Position numbers and translations under genes: made by a program. A stretch of 64,000 bases of DNA. It comes from CAYQQQ01 sp964420125. Its GTDB lineage: Bacteria; Actinomycetota; Acidimicrobiia; Acidimicrobiales; Microtrichaceae. The stretch spans positions 203,752-267,751 of the forward strand of contig CAYQQQ010000002.1 in NCBI GenBank assembly GCA_964420125.1, in the 5' to 3' direction. Within the stretch, counting starts at the first letter, position 1, and each line of letters begins with the position of its first letter. This document shows, piece by piece, positions 34,637-43,766 of the stretch. The notes below the pieces were generated by a model that saw only the letters and a program-made list of their open reading frames with translations, did no database searches and was not told where the DNA came from.

Positions 34637-36139
34637 TCAGTTCTGCAGGAAGGCGGTGAGGTCGAAGGCTTCGCCGTACTTCTGCTGGAAGTAGGCGAAC
34701 ACGGGCGCCACCTCGTGCAGCAGGTGCATGTCGGGAGCGACCGCGGCGGCGAAGCCGTTGATGTAGAGCAGGTTCTTGCAGAAGAGGACCAGCTCCTTCG
34801 GCAGACGGATCCCGTGGCGCGACACCACCTGCAGCAGCTGGGTCAGGGCTTCGGCCAGCTCGGTGCGGTCGGCTGCGGCGTCCAGCTCGTGGGGGTTGGC
34901 CTCACGACGGATCTCCTCCTCCAGCTCCGTCAGGTCGTAGTGCCGCGGTATCGCACCGAACTCGACCATGGCCTCGAGCTCCCGGCGCACGTCCCCGTGG
35001 GCGAAGGCCACCATCAGCTGGCCCAACGCCATGCGCTGCGGCGCGCTCAGGCGGCCCAGGATCCCGAAGTCGACCAGCGACAGGGTGGCGGTCTCCTCGT
35101 CGAGGAGGATGTTGCCGGCGTGCAGGTCGCCGTGGAACACCCCGAACATCAGGGCCAGCTCCAGGGCGCTCTGCACTGCGAAGCGGAAGAGCCTCTCCCC
35201 CACCTCGCGCTCGACCTCGACCGTGTCGTAGGAACGACCGGGCAGTCGCTCCATCACCAGCACCCGCGAGGTCACCAACCCGGGCACGGGACGGGGGATG
35301 CGGACCAGCTCGGAGCCGGCGTGCTCGGCCACCACCCCCAGCTCCACCATGTTGAGCGCCTCGATGCGGAAGTCGAGCTCCTCGAGCACCAGCTGGGCGA
35401 ACAGCTCGAGGAAGCCGGTCGGGTTGCCGGTGCGCACCACCGGGTGGAGTCGCTCGGCAGCCCATGCGGCCCCCGCCATCGCCCGGATGTCGGTGGCGAA
35501 GCGCTCCGGCAACCCGGGTCGGCGCAGCTTCACCACGACCTCGCGACCGTCGTGGAGCACGCCACGATGCACCTGGGCGATGGATGCCGCCCCGATGGGT
35601 TCGTCGTCGAACTCGGCGAAGACCTCGCGCACCCGCGACTGGAAGGCCCGGCGGACGATCTGGCGAGGCACCTCCGGCGCCAGGGGAGCCACGTCGTCGC
35701 GACACCATGCGAAGGCCTCCACCCACTCCTCGGGCAGCAGGCCACCGGCGGTGGCCACGAACTGGCCCAGCTTCACCCAGGCGGGCCCACCGGCACGCAC
35801 CACGCGGTCCACCTGGTCCACCGCGCGGCGCGAGCGCAGCGACGCGAGGGAGCTCGGGTGACGCAGCGTGTGCAGGGCATCGCCCACGGCGACCTGCCCG
35901 ACGGCGGCAGTCATCCTGGCGACCCCCTCGGCCATGCCGCGATCGGGGACGGCGCGTGCCAGACGCCGAGCCCGACGAGCCAGATCGTCCCTGCGGTCGG
36001 CGACCTCCCACCGCCAATCGCCGACCTTCTCGACCAGTCCCGGCACCTCGGCGACCCACGGTGAGGAGGCGATGAGCACGTCGAGCTCCGGCAGCTCCAA
36101 TCGCGACGGATCGAACAGCACTCGCCTCTCGTCGTTCAC
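34637..36139 (-). CDS. ABC1/UbiB-family atypical kinase (copy 1)
   Basis: The 500-residue product carries the UbiB/ADCK hallmarks: WVKLGQFVAT (KxGQ), GAASIAQVHRG (Ala-rich nucleotide loop), VVVKLRRPG, EELDFRIEALNM, FHGDLHAGNILLD and LVDFGILGRL. UbiB proteins are membrane-associated ATPases that help ubiquinone or lipid metabolism; in actinobacteria the substrate is unknown. The GTG at 36139 gives an N-terminus (LFDPSRLELPE) that matches the paralogue next door. The C-terminus is helical and may dock on membranes. Confidence 0.9.
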   Translation of the reverse strand: MNDERRVLFDPSRLELPELDVLIASSPWVAEVPGLVEKVGDWRWEVADRRDDLARRARRLARAVPDRGMAEGVARMTAAVGQVAVGDALHTLRHPSSLASLRSRRAVDQVDRVVRAGGPAWVKLGQFVATAGGLLPEEWVEAFAWCRDDVAPLAPEVPRQIVRRAFQSRVREVFAEFDDEPIGAASIAQVHRGVLHDGREVVVKLRRPGLPERFATDIRAMAGAAWAAERLHPVVRTGNPTGFLELFAQLVLEELDFRIEALNMVELGVVAEHAGSELVRIPRPVPGLVTSRVLVMERLPGRSYDTVEVEREVGERLFRFAVQSALELALMFGVFHGDLHAGNILLDEETATLSLVDFGILGRLSAPQRMALGQLMVAFAHGDVRRELEAMVEFGAIPRHYDLTELEEEIRREANPHELDAAADRTELAEALTQLLQVVSRHGIRLPKELVLFCKNLLYINGFAAAVAPDMHLLHEVAPVFAYFQQKYGEAFDLTAFLQN

Positions 36140-36332
36140 CCCTGCCCCCTCGGTCGGCGTGCGGACCCTCCGCGGCGATTCCGCCGCAGGTTGCCACTGA
36201 CAACCCACGCTAGGCGCCACCAGGGTTGCCGAGAGCGGATCGTGGATCCTCGTACGCGCCCTGCCGGCCGCGACGGTCCGCCCGACCGATCGTCCGGTGC
36301 GGATGGTGGGCGTCGTGGAAGCGCGGGAGCGA

Positions 36333-37856
36333 TCAGGCCTGGGGGCGCTGCTCCGCCTCGAGGAACGCCATCAGGTCGATGGCGTCGCCGTACTTCTGCT
36401 GGAAGTAGCCGAACACCGGGGCGATCTCGCCCAGCAGGTTGGCCTCGGGGGCGACGGATGCGGCGAACCCGTTGAGGTAGAGCAGGTTCTTGAAGAACAG
36501 CACCAGCTCCTTGGGGAGCCGCACCCCGTGGCGGGCGACGACCTGCACGAGCTTGCCGATCCGGTCGGCCAGCTCAGCGACGTCGGCATCCTCGGGGAGC
36601 TCATCGGGGCGGACCTCGCGCTCGATGTCCGCCACCAGCACGTCGAGGTCCATCTCCGCGGGGATGGCTCCGAAGTCCACCATGGCCTCGAGCTGAGCTC
36701 GCACGTCCATGTGGGCGAAGGCCACGAGGAACTGCCCGAGGGCCATGCGCTGCTCGGGGCCGAGGCGACCGACGATGCCGAAGTCGACCAACGAGAGCCG
36801 GCCGGTGTCGCTGTCGAGCAGGACGTTGCCGGCGTGGAGGTCGCCGTGGAACACGCCGTAGATGAGCGTGTGCTCCAGGACGCCCTGGATGGCGAAGCGC
36901 AGCAGGTTCTCCCCGATCTCCTTGTCGACCTCCACCGAGGTGTACGCAGCACCGGGGAGCTTCTCCATCACCAGCACCCGTGAGGTGACCAATCCCGGTA
37001 CGGGTCGGGGGAACCGCACGTAGTCGGCGCCAGCGTGCTCCGCTGCCACGCCGAGCTCGACCATGTTGAGCGCCTCGATGCGGAAGTCGAGCTCCTCGAG
37101 CACCAGCTGGGCGAACAGCTCCACGAACCCGCTGGGGTTGCCTGCCCTGGCCACGTGGTGCAGCTTCTCCGCAGCCCACGCTGCTGCCGCCATGGCCCGG
37201 ATGTCAGAGGCGAAGCGCTGACGGAGGCCGGGCCGGCGGATCTTCACCACCACCTCGCGTCCGTCGTGGAGCACGCCACGATGCACCTGGGCGATCGAGG
37301 CTGCACCGATCGGCTCGGGGTCGAACTCGGCGAAGATGTCGCGCACCCGGCACCCGAAGGCGCGGCGGATGACTCGGCGTGGCACGCGCGGGGGCAGATG
37401 GGGCACCTCGTCACGGCACCAGGCGAAGGCCTCCACCCACTCCTCGGGCAGCAGGCCACCGGCGGTGGCGATGAACTGGCCCAGCTTCACCCAGGCGGGC
37501 CCGCCGGCACGCACCAGCTGCTCGATGCGATCGACGGTGCGGGTGGGAGACGGGCCCCGTGCGGTCTCCGGTCGCAGCAGCGCGACGGTGAGGTCGCTGA
37601 GCGCCATCAGGACCACGTTGCCCGCCACCCGACCGACCCCGAGCGCCATCGAGGCGTCGAGCGAGGGCTGCGAGAGGCGGCGAGCCTGGGCGACCAGGTG
37701 TGGGTGCTGGGCCGGGATCTCGACGAGCCAACCCCGGGACTGGTCGGCGAGTCCGGGCATCCCGGCCACCCAGGGCGACTCGGCGATCAGCTCCGATCGC
37801 TCTGGCAACGCCAGACGACTCGGATCGAACAGCGACCTGGCTTCGACGTCACTCAT
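36333..37856 (-). CDS. ABC1/UbiB-family atypical kinase (copy 2)
   Basis: The 507-residue product is a close paralogue of the next gene downstream, collinear from LFDPSRLALPE to FGYFQQKYGDAIDL. It keeps WVKLGQFIAT, GAASIAQVHRG, EELDFRIEALNM, FHGDLHAGNVLLD and LVDFGIVGRL, so both copies should bind ATP. The two lie in tandem about 190 bases apart, a local duplication. The first third (residues 50-110) is the most diverged. The gene diverges from a TetR gene, with a small palindrome between them. Confidence 0.9.
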   Translation of the reverse strand: MSDVEARSLFDPSRLALPERSELIAESPWVAGMPGLADQSRGWLVEIPAQHPHLVAQARRLSQPSLDASMALGVGRVAGNVVLMALSDLTVALLRPETARGPSPTRTVDRIEQLVRAGGPAWVKLGQFIATAGGLLPEEWVEAFAWCRDEVPHLPPRVPRRVIRRAFGCRVRDIFAEFDPEPIGAASIAQVHRGVLHDGREVVVKIRRPGLRQRFASDIRAMAAAAWAAEKLHHVARAGNPSGFVELFAQLVLEELDFRIEALNMVELGVAAEHAGADYVRFPRPVPGLVTSRVLVMEKLPGAAYTSVEVDKEIGENLLRFAIQGVLEHTLIYGVFHGDLHAGNVLLDSDTGRLSLVDFGIVGRLGPEQRMALGQFLVAFAHMDVRAQLEAMVDFGAIPAEMDLDVLVADIEREVRPDELPEDADVAELADRIGKLVQVVARHGVRLPKELVLFFKNLLYLNGFAASVAPEANLLGEIAPVFGYFQQKYGDAIDLMAFLEAEQRPQA

Positions 37857-37882
37857 CTGTGCCCCCCGGTACCCCGGAAATT

Positions 37883-37894
37883 GTCACCGGTAAC
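37883..37894. promoter_or_regulatory. palindrome between UbiB-like and TetR genes, possible operator
   Basis: GTCACCGGTAAC is symmetric at all but one pair, and lies about 27 bases before the kinase ATG and about 125 before the TetR start. It could bind the adjacent TetR protein. Confidence 0.4.
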
Positions 37895-38019
37895 TTCTGA
37901 TGTCCGAACACTATCGACCAGCACCACCCGTGTGTCAATCACGCGCGCCCGCGTCTCTCGCACCCCGGCCATCGGGACGGTGTCGGGGCAGGAACGGCCC
38001 GAGACGGCGTGGGTTTACG

Positions 38020-38658
38020 ATGGATCCGATGTCGAGCAGGCGCCCCGGCCTGCGGCGCCCCCGACGGGGCCGACCGCGCAACGCCCCCAGCCGCGACGCC
38101 CGTCGCGACGAGCTGCTCGCTGCGGCGATCACCGCCATCCGCCGCGACGGCCCGACGACGTCCATGGCCGCCATCGCCGCCGAGGCGGGGCTGTCCAAGC
38201 CCGTCGTGTACGCCCACTTCGGCGATCGGGCGGGGCTCGCCGCGGCCATCGCCCGCCACACCGCCGAGGAGCTCACCGAGCGCATCGCGGGGAGCGTGGC
38301 CACCGGCAACGGACTCGAGCCGGCCATCCGGGCCACCCTCGCGACCTTCGTCGACTTCTCCGAACGCGAGCCCGAGCTGTTCTCCTTCCTCCTCCACCCG
38401 GGGGGCTCGCACACCCCTGATGCGGAGCTCCACTCCCTCATCGAGACCTTCGCCGCCTACCTCGAGCCCCCGGCGGCAACCGGTCTCGAACCGCTCGGCG
38501 TCCCTGCCGCCGAGGTGAGCCTGAGGGTGCGTGCTGTGCTGGGACTCGCCTACACCACCGTGGACTGGTGGCGTCGGGAGGGGCGCGACGAGTTCACCGC
38601 CCACGGGATCGTGGAGCGGCTCACGTCGCTGGTGATGGCCGTCCTCGAGGCCCCCTGA
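38020..38658 (+). CDS. TetR-family transcriptional regulator
   Basis: The product of about 212 residues begins with an Arg/Pro-rich tail, then a TetR HTH (SMAAIAAEAGLSKPVVYAHFGDRAGL) and a helical C-terminal domain with VDWWRREGRDEF near the end, reminiscent of WHG-type TetR ligand domains. The start is the ATG at 38020 or 38029. It diverges from the UbiB-like gene and may regulate it. Confidence 0.87.
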   Translation: MDPMSSRRPGLRRPRRGRPRNAPSRDARRDELLAAAITAIRRDGPTTSMAAIAAEAGLSKPVVYAHFGDRAGLAAAIARHTAEELTERIAGSVATGNGLEPAIRATLATFVDFSEREPELFSFLLHPGGSHTPDAELHSLIETFAAYLEPPAATGLEPLGVPAAEVSLRVRAVLGLAYTTVDWWRREGRDEFTAHGIVERLTSLVMAVLEAP

Positions 38659-38713
38659 AGCTGCGATACCGGTGAAGCATGGGCACCGCCCGTCACCCTC
38701 GACGGGGCGCGAC

Positions 38714-39670
38714 TCAACCCCTGTGACGCTCGCCGTAGTCGCCGAAGGGCCGGTCGCGCTCGCGCACCGCGTCGCGCCAACCGACCTCCACCGCTCGATC
38801 GACGAAGTCGAGCCCCTCCTGGGTGTGGCGGGCCACGCCGTCGAAGACGAACCCCAGGAGCCGGCTCGTGTCGGGCTGGTACATGTGACGGGCGACGTCG
38901 TTGAGCATCCACTTCATCATCTGCAGCTGGTTGAGCGGCAGGAGCGCCATGCGAGCGGCCAACGCCGTGGCGTGGTCCTGCAGGTCATCGTCGGGCACGC
39001 ACTCGAGGATCATCCCCATCTCCGCCGCCACCGGCGCGGGGATCTCGTCACCGGTGAACAGGTACCGCTTGGCGCGCTCCAGGCCGAGACGGGCCACCCA
39101 CACCCACGGCGCCTCCGGCACGCCCCACACCCGCGCCGGTGGGTAGCCGAAGCGGGCCGACTCTCCGGCGACGATCACATCCGCGTTGAGGATCATGTCG
39201 GTGCCCCCGGCGATGCACCATCCCTGCACGGCAGCCACCGTCGGCTTGGAGATCGAGTGGAGCTTGGCGAAGGTGTTGCCGAACAGCCCGATCATGCGGA
39301 CGTCGGCGACCGTGTCCCACACGCGCTGCGGCGGCCGGCTGGGTGGCACGCCGCCGGCACCCGTGCCCTCGTGCTCGGCCTGGGCGACCGTGGACCAGTC
39401 CAGGCCGAAGCCGGCGCAGAAGGCCGGCCCCTCGGCGCGCACCAGCACCACCCGAACCGAGTTGTCGGCGTCGGCCGAGTCGAGCGCAGCATCCAGCTCG
39501 TCGCGCAGCGCCAGGGTGATGGTGTTGTACTCCGTCGGACGGCACAGCACGAGGTGGCGCACCCCGCCGTGGTCCTCGACCCGCAGGGCCGTTCCCGAGG
39601 ACACCGCCTCGCCCGAGGAACCTGCCTGGCCTGAACCCGCCGACCGCTCGGGCGGTACCGACTCGACCAT
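38714..39670 (-). CDS. enoyl-CoA hydratase/isomerase-family protein
   Basis: The 318-residue crotonase-fold protein has AFCAGFGLDWS (first oxyanion loop), AVQGWCIAGGTDMILNADVIVAG (second loop) and FGYPPARVWG. Its exact acyl-CoA substrate is unknown. The residues usually acting as catalytic glutamates are not obvious, so an isomerase or hydrolase activity is possible. The ATG overlaps the stop of the DUF3237 gene by four bases. Confidence 0.85.
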   Translation of the reverse strand: MVESVPPERSAGSGQAGSSGEAVSSGTALRVEDHGGVRHLVLCRPTEYNTITLALRDELDAALDSADADNSVRVVLVRAEGPAFCAGFGLDWSTVAQAEHEGTGAGGVPPSRPPQRVWDTVADVRMIGLFGNTFAKLHSISKPTVAAVQGWCIAGGTDMILNADVIVAGESARFGYPPARVWGVPEAPWVWVARLGLERAKRYLFTGDEIPAPVAAEMGMILECVPDDDLQDHATALAARMALLPLNQLQMMKWMLNDVARHMYQPDTSRLLGFVFDGVARHTQEGLDFVDRAVEVGWRDAVRERDRPFGDYGERHRG

Positions 39671-40071
39671 CAGCGGACCTCGAACATCTCGTAGCAGAGC
39701 TGGCCCTTGTCGTTGAAGGTGCCCTTGGCGATGGCCTGGATGCGGTTGATCCACAGGTAGCGCTCGTCGCCGGTGTGGAACTGGGGCGCGGCGTACACCG
39801 TCATGGAGTCGAGGTGCATGCGGCCGTAGTAGGCGGCGTGGATGATGGCCCCGTCGTCGGTCTCCAGGGTGACCTTCACGTCGAGGGTGCCGTAGCCCTC
39901 GGGCGAGATCTTCAGCCAGTCGGCGGCGGCGTTGCCGTGGAGGGTGGCACGGAGCCGCTCGCCGACGGCGTCCACCGCCGTCACCTCGGCGATCACCAGC
40001 GAGGCGGACACCTGCTCCGGTGGGGTGAGGGTCACGGTTGCGTCACACAGGGGTACGAGCTCGATCGTCAT
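39670..40071 (-). CDS. DUF3237-family protein
   Basis: A 133-residue beta-barrel-like protein with GYGTLDVKVTLETDDGAIIHAAYYGR and RYLWINRIQAIAKG, matching the DUF3237 family. Function is unknown; members often lie beside fatty-acid or aromatic degradation genes. It is translationally coupled with the crotonase gene downstream. Confidence 0.85.
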   Translation of the reverse strand: MTIELVPLCDATVTLTPPEQVSASLVIAEVTAVDAVGERLRATLHGNAAADWLKISPEGYGTLDVKVTLETDDGAIIHAAYYGRMHLDSMTVYAAPQFHTGDERYLWINRIQAIAKGTFNDKGQLCYEMFEVR

Positions 40072-40196
40072 GGTGGGGCACGCTACCGGTTGACCCCGCG
40101 TCCGGGGAGGGGTTCGGACCGGCGTCACAGCACAGGCGGTCGGCTGACAGCTGCTGCGCCCCGATCGCCTCCGCCACGGACGTCCTCACGACGTCC

Positions 40197-43100
40197 TCAC
40201 CCCCTCCTGGCGGCCGGCTCCGGTAGGTCGATGAGGGCTCGGATGTCATCGGCGCCGAGCGCGCCGGAGAGCACCTCGTCGCCGTCCATGACGCTCGAGA
40301 ACAAGGCGCGCTTGCGCTCCTTGAGCTCCATGACCTTCTCCTCGATGGTCCCGGTGGACACGTAGCGGTAGACGAGCACGGGGTTGCGCTGACCGATGCG
40401 GTGCGCTCGGTCGACGGCCTGGGTCTCCGCGGCCGGGTTCCACCAGGGGTCGAGCACGAAGCAGTAGTCGGCCTCGGTGAGGTTGAGCCCGAACCCGCCG
40501 GCCTTGAGGCTGATGAGGAACACCGGCACGTCGCCGTCCTTGAACGCGGCGATGGCGTCGTCACGCTTGCGGGTGCGGCCGTCGAGGTAGCTGTAGGCGA
40601 GGCCGACGTCGTCGAGGCGGGCCCTCGCCCTGGTGAGGAACCGGGTGAAGGTGGAGAACACCAGCGCCCGGTGGCCTTCGGCGACCACCTGGGTGAGGTC
40701 CTCGACCAGGCGGTCCAGCTTGGCGGAGCCCACCGCGTCGTGATCGTCGTCGATCAACGCGGGGTCGAGGCTGAGCTGACGCAGGATGGTGAGGGACTTC
40801 AGGATCTCGAAGCGGTTCCGCTCGACGTCGTCGACGAGGCCGAGCACCTTCGTGCGCTGCCGCTGGAGCTGGGCCTGGTACAGCCGCATGTGCCGGGGGC
40901 TCAGCTCCACGTCGACGGTCTGCTCGGTCTTGGGGGGCAGCTCGGTGAGGACCTCGTCCTTGGTGCGGCGCCGCATGAGGGGCGCGACCCGGCGGCGGAG
41001 CGTGGCGAGCGTCTCCGGTGCGCGGCCGCTCTCGATGGGCTTGCGGTAGACCTCGGAGAAGCGCTTGGGGTCGGGGTACAGGCCGGGAGCGACGATCGAC
41101 AGCATCGACCACAGGTCCATCAGGCTGTTCTCGATGGGGGTGCCGGTGATGGCCAGCTTGATCGAGGCGTCCAGGCGCCGAACGCACTGGTAGGTCTTGG
41201 CGCGGTGGTTCTTGACGAACTGCGCTTCGTCGAGCACCAGCATCTCCCAGTCGAGGTCCTGGTACTGGTCGTGCTCCAGCCGGAAGAGCGCGTATGACGT
41301 GACCACGACGGTGGCATCGCCGACGGCGACGGCCAGATCAGAGCCGCGCCGAGAGGCGGTCTCCGTGACGGTGCGGACCTCCAGGCCCGGGGCGAACTGC
41401 GCCGCCTCCCGATGCCAGTTGCTCACGACGCTCGTGGGGGCGACGACCAGGAACCGGGCGTCGGGGCGCTGCTCCAGCACGTGGAGGAACAGCGCCAGGG
41501 TCTGCACGGTCTTTCCGAGGCCCATGTCGTCCGCGAGGATCCCGCCGAGCTCGTTGCGGTGCAGGAAGGCGAGCCAGTCGAAGCCGTGCTGCTGGTAGGG
41601 CCGCAGCGACGCCTTCAGGCCGGCGGGAACCTCGACGTGCTCCGGGGCGCTGAGGGCGCCCAGCCTCGCCACGCTGCGGGCCCAGCGCTCCGACTGGGAG
41701 CGCAGCACGCCGAGGCCGGCCAGCTCGTCCCACCAGCTCGTCTGGAAGCGGTTGACCCGGACTGCACCGCTGCGGTCGGGCTCGCTCAGGCCTCGTGCCT
41801 CCTCGATCAGCTCGCGCAGCCGCTCGAGCTCGGGGCGCTCGAGGTGGAGCCACGTGCCGCTCGGCAGCACCAGGACCGGGTCGTCGAGGGCGAGGGCGCT
41901 GAAGAGGTGGGCGAACTCGATGGGCTCGCCGTCGATGCTGACCTCGACGGACAGGTCGAACCAGTCGTTGCGCTCGTCGGCGTCGGTGGGGTCGCGCACG
42001 TCGAGCTCGATCAGTGGATCTCCGGTGGCACGACGCAGCTCCGGTGCGTCGCCGGTGACCTCCACGACCACCTGCCCGCGCTCCTCCAGCCAGGGCACGA
42101 CCTCGGTGAGCAGGGTGACGGCCTGCGCGCCGTGGACCGACAGGTCGGCGGCGTGCCCCGAGGGTCCGACCAGGCGATCCAACAGGTCGGTGGGGAGCTC
42201 CAGCTCGCGCACCAGCGCCGTCTCGGCGACCCGGTCGCGGGCGGCCCCGGCCGGATCCCAGAGGAGGTAGGTGGTGGTCCGATCCCCGCGGCGGTAGCGA
42301 GCGGCCCAGCGGAGGCGGGCTGCGTCGACGGCGTGGTGCTCGACGAGGGTGACGAGGCCTTCCAGCTCGAGTCCCTCGTCGGTGACCGAGCCGTCGGAGG
42401 AGGTGACGGTGGCGACACGGGCCAGCTGGGGCCGGTACTCCTCGAGGAACTCGTCGACGTCGGCGGCGGGGACGAGCAGCGGGGCCGAGCCGAGCAGCGG
42501 AACGAGGCCCTCGTGCACCGGCTCCGCGAGCGCGACGAGCTCGATCGAGGTGTCCTCGGCGATGTACACGCCATGGGGCGGCGATCCGACGGTGCCGACC
42601 CCGCCCGGCGAGAGCTCGAGGGGTGCTCCGTGGTGGACGAACCCGGCGCGCACCACGATGCCGCCGTCGGTGGGGGAGGTGAGGTCGACGACGATGCGGG
42701 CCGCTTCCGGGGAGAGGGTGACCGCACACCCGCTTCGGTCGTCGCCGATCAGCTGCACGCCGGCATCGACAGCATGTCGCAGCGCGGTCCACACCCCCGG
42801 ACCGAAGCGCTCCAGAGCGATCGCATCGGATCCCGACGAGTACAGCCCACCGGCCACGGCCCCGCCCATCGCTCGGACGGCGACCGTGTGGGCGGGGTCG
42901 ACGTCGCGGAGGTCGTAACCGAGGTAAGGAGCGTCGAGATCGCGCCAGGAGGCACCGGACTTCACCCAGCGTCCCCTCGCCCCCATGCGCATCGGGCGCA
43001 CCATGATCCTCGCGGCAGGCGGGGCATACCCGGGATAGCGCGAGGTGCTCGGCGCGAGGAGCGTGAACTGCAGCGCCAACGGCGTGGCGCCCGAGGAGGT

Positions 43101-43550
43101 GGCCACAGCGACCCTGGCGAGCGACTCCCGCCAGCCTGACGTGGGTGCGGGCGTGCGCGCCGGAGAGCCGCCGGCGCGGGGGACGTCCCGATAGGCGCTC
43201 AGCGGGATCACCTCCGCCCCGCCTCGGGAGGAGCCCGACTCCTGGCGGAGCTTGGCCACGGAGCTCGCACGGGCGATGGCGACGACGAGCGCCACGGCGT
43301 GCTTGCAGTCACCCCCGAGGGGGCAGGTGCAGTCGTCCGCGATCACCACGCCACCCGCCCACTGGACCTCGACCTCGTAGGGGAAGTGGGCGGTGCCCTG
43401 CACCTCTCCGCTGGCGTAGCCGGGGCCGATCTCCTCGACCTGGACCCGGCCTTCCGCGGCGTAGGCGATGCCCCGTTCGACCGAGCGCGAGTCGTAGCCC
43501 CGGAACACGCGCGGGTCGTTGAGATCGAGAGGTTCGGGTGGAGCTGCCAT
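40197..43550 (-). CDS. SNF2/HepA-family ATPase with SWIM zinc finger
   Basis: The 1117-residue product begins with a SWIM finger (Cys74, Cys76, Cys82, His84 in CTCPLGGDCKH). A long unassigned middle follows, then an SNF2 N-domain with Walker A DDMGLGKTVQ near residue 670 and VLDEAQFVKN near 772. The helicase C-domain has SLKAGGFGLNLTEADYCF and AHRIGQRNPVLVY. It is a DNA- or RNA-polymerase-remodelling ATPase, not a true helicase. No nuclease or methylase partner lies nearby, so this is probably a housekeeping HepA-like member rather than a defence gene. Confidence 0.92.
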   Translation of the reverse strand: MAAPPEPLDLNDPRVFRGYDSRSVERGIAYAAEGRVQVEEIGPGYASGEVQGTAHFPYEVEVQWAGGVVIADDCTCPLGGDCKHAVALVVAIARASSVAKLRQESGSSRGGAEVIPLSAYRDVPRAGGSPARTPAPTSGWRESLARVAVATSSGATPLALQFTLLAPSTSRYPGYAPPAARIMVRPMRMGARGRWVKSGASWRDLDAPYLGYDLRDVDPAHTVAVRAMGGAVAGGLYSSGSDAIALERFGPGVWTALRHAVDAGVQLIGDDRSGCAVTLSPEAARIVVDLTSPTDGGIVVRAGFVHHGAPLELSPGGVGTVGSPPHGVYIAEDTSIELVALAEPVHEGLVPLLGSAPLLVPAADVDEFLEEYRPQLARVATVTSSDGSVTDEGLELEGLVTLVEHHAVDAARLRWAARYRRGDRTTTYLLWDPAGAARDRVAETALVRELELPTDLLDRLVGPSGHAADLSVHGAQAVTLLTEVVPWLEERGQVVVEVTGDAPELRRATGDPLIELDVRDPTDADERNDWFDLSVEVSIDGEPIEFAHLFSALALDDPVLVLPSGTWLHLERPELERLRELIEEARGLSEPDRSGAVRVNRFQTSWWDELAGLGVLRSQSERWARSVARLGALSAPEHVEVPAGLKASLRPYQQHGFDWLAFLHRNELGGILADDMGLGKTVQTLALFLHVLEQRPDARFLVVAPTSVVSNWHREAAQFAPGLEVRTVTETASRRGSDLAVAVGDATVVVTSYALFRLEHDQYQDLDWEMLVLDEAQFVKNHRAKTYQCVRRLDASIKLAITGTPIENSLMDLWSMLSIVAPGLYPDPKRFSEVYRKPIESGRAPETLATLRRRVAPLMRRRTKDEVLTELPPKTEQTVDVELSPRHMRLYQAQLQRQRTKVLGLVDDVERNRFEILKSLTILRQLSLDPALIDDDHDAVGSAKLDRLVEDLTQVVAEGHRALVFSTFTRFLTRARARLDDVGLAYSYLDGRTRKRDDAIAAFKDGDVPVFLISLKAGGFGLNLTEADYCFVLDPWWNPAAETQAVDRAHRIGQRNPVLVYRYVSTGTIEEKVMELKERKRALFSSVMDGDEVLSGALGADDIRALIDLPEPAARRG

Positions 43551-43632
43551 GCCCCAGCGACCCTAACCGGGGTGTGCGACACCGACCGGGCGGCGGCGCT
43601 GCGGCGAACTCCTCGTCGTTGCAGGCGCCCAT

Positions 43633-43670
43633 CTCACCTGTGCCATGGTTCCTCACCTGTGCCGTGGTTC
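43633..43670. repeat. two tandem 19-base repeats
   Basis: CTCACCTGTGCCATGGTTC (43633-43651) is followed by CTCACCTGTGCCGTGGTTC (43652-43670); the two differ at one base. They lie between the MMPL stop and the SNF2 start. CACCTG could be a protein-binding half-site; nothing links it to a known regulator. Confidence 0.5.
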
Positions 43671-43766
43671 GCCTCGACCGGTGTGCCTGCGGATCACCTC
43701 TGCAGGCGGAGCGGGTCGGATGGGGTGCGCTGTGCCTCCAGAGGTCATCCGAAGGCAGAGCGAGCG

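Noticed and set aside
40197..43550. Defence-island ATPase (DISARM or similar)
   Set aside because: The SWIM-SNF2 ATPase stands alone, with no methylase, PLD nuclease or DUF1998 partner. Nearby genes are metabolic or transport genes.
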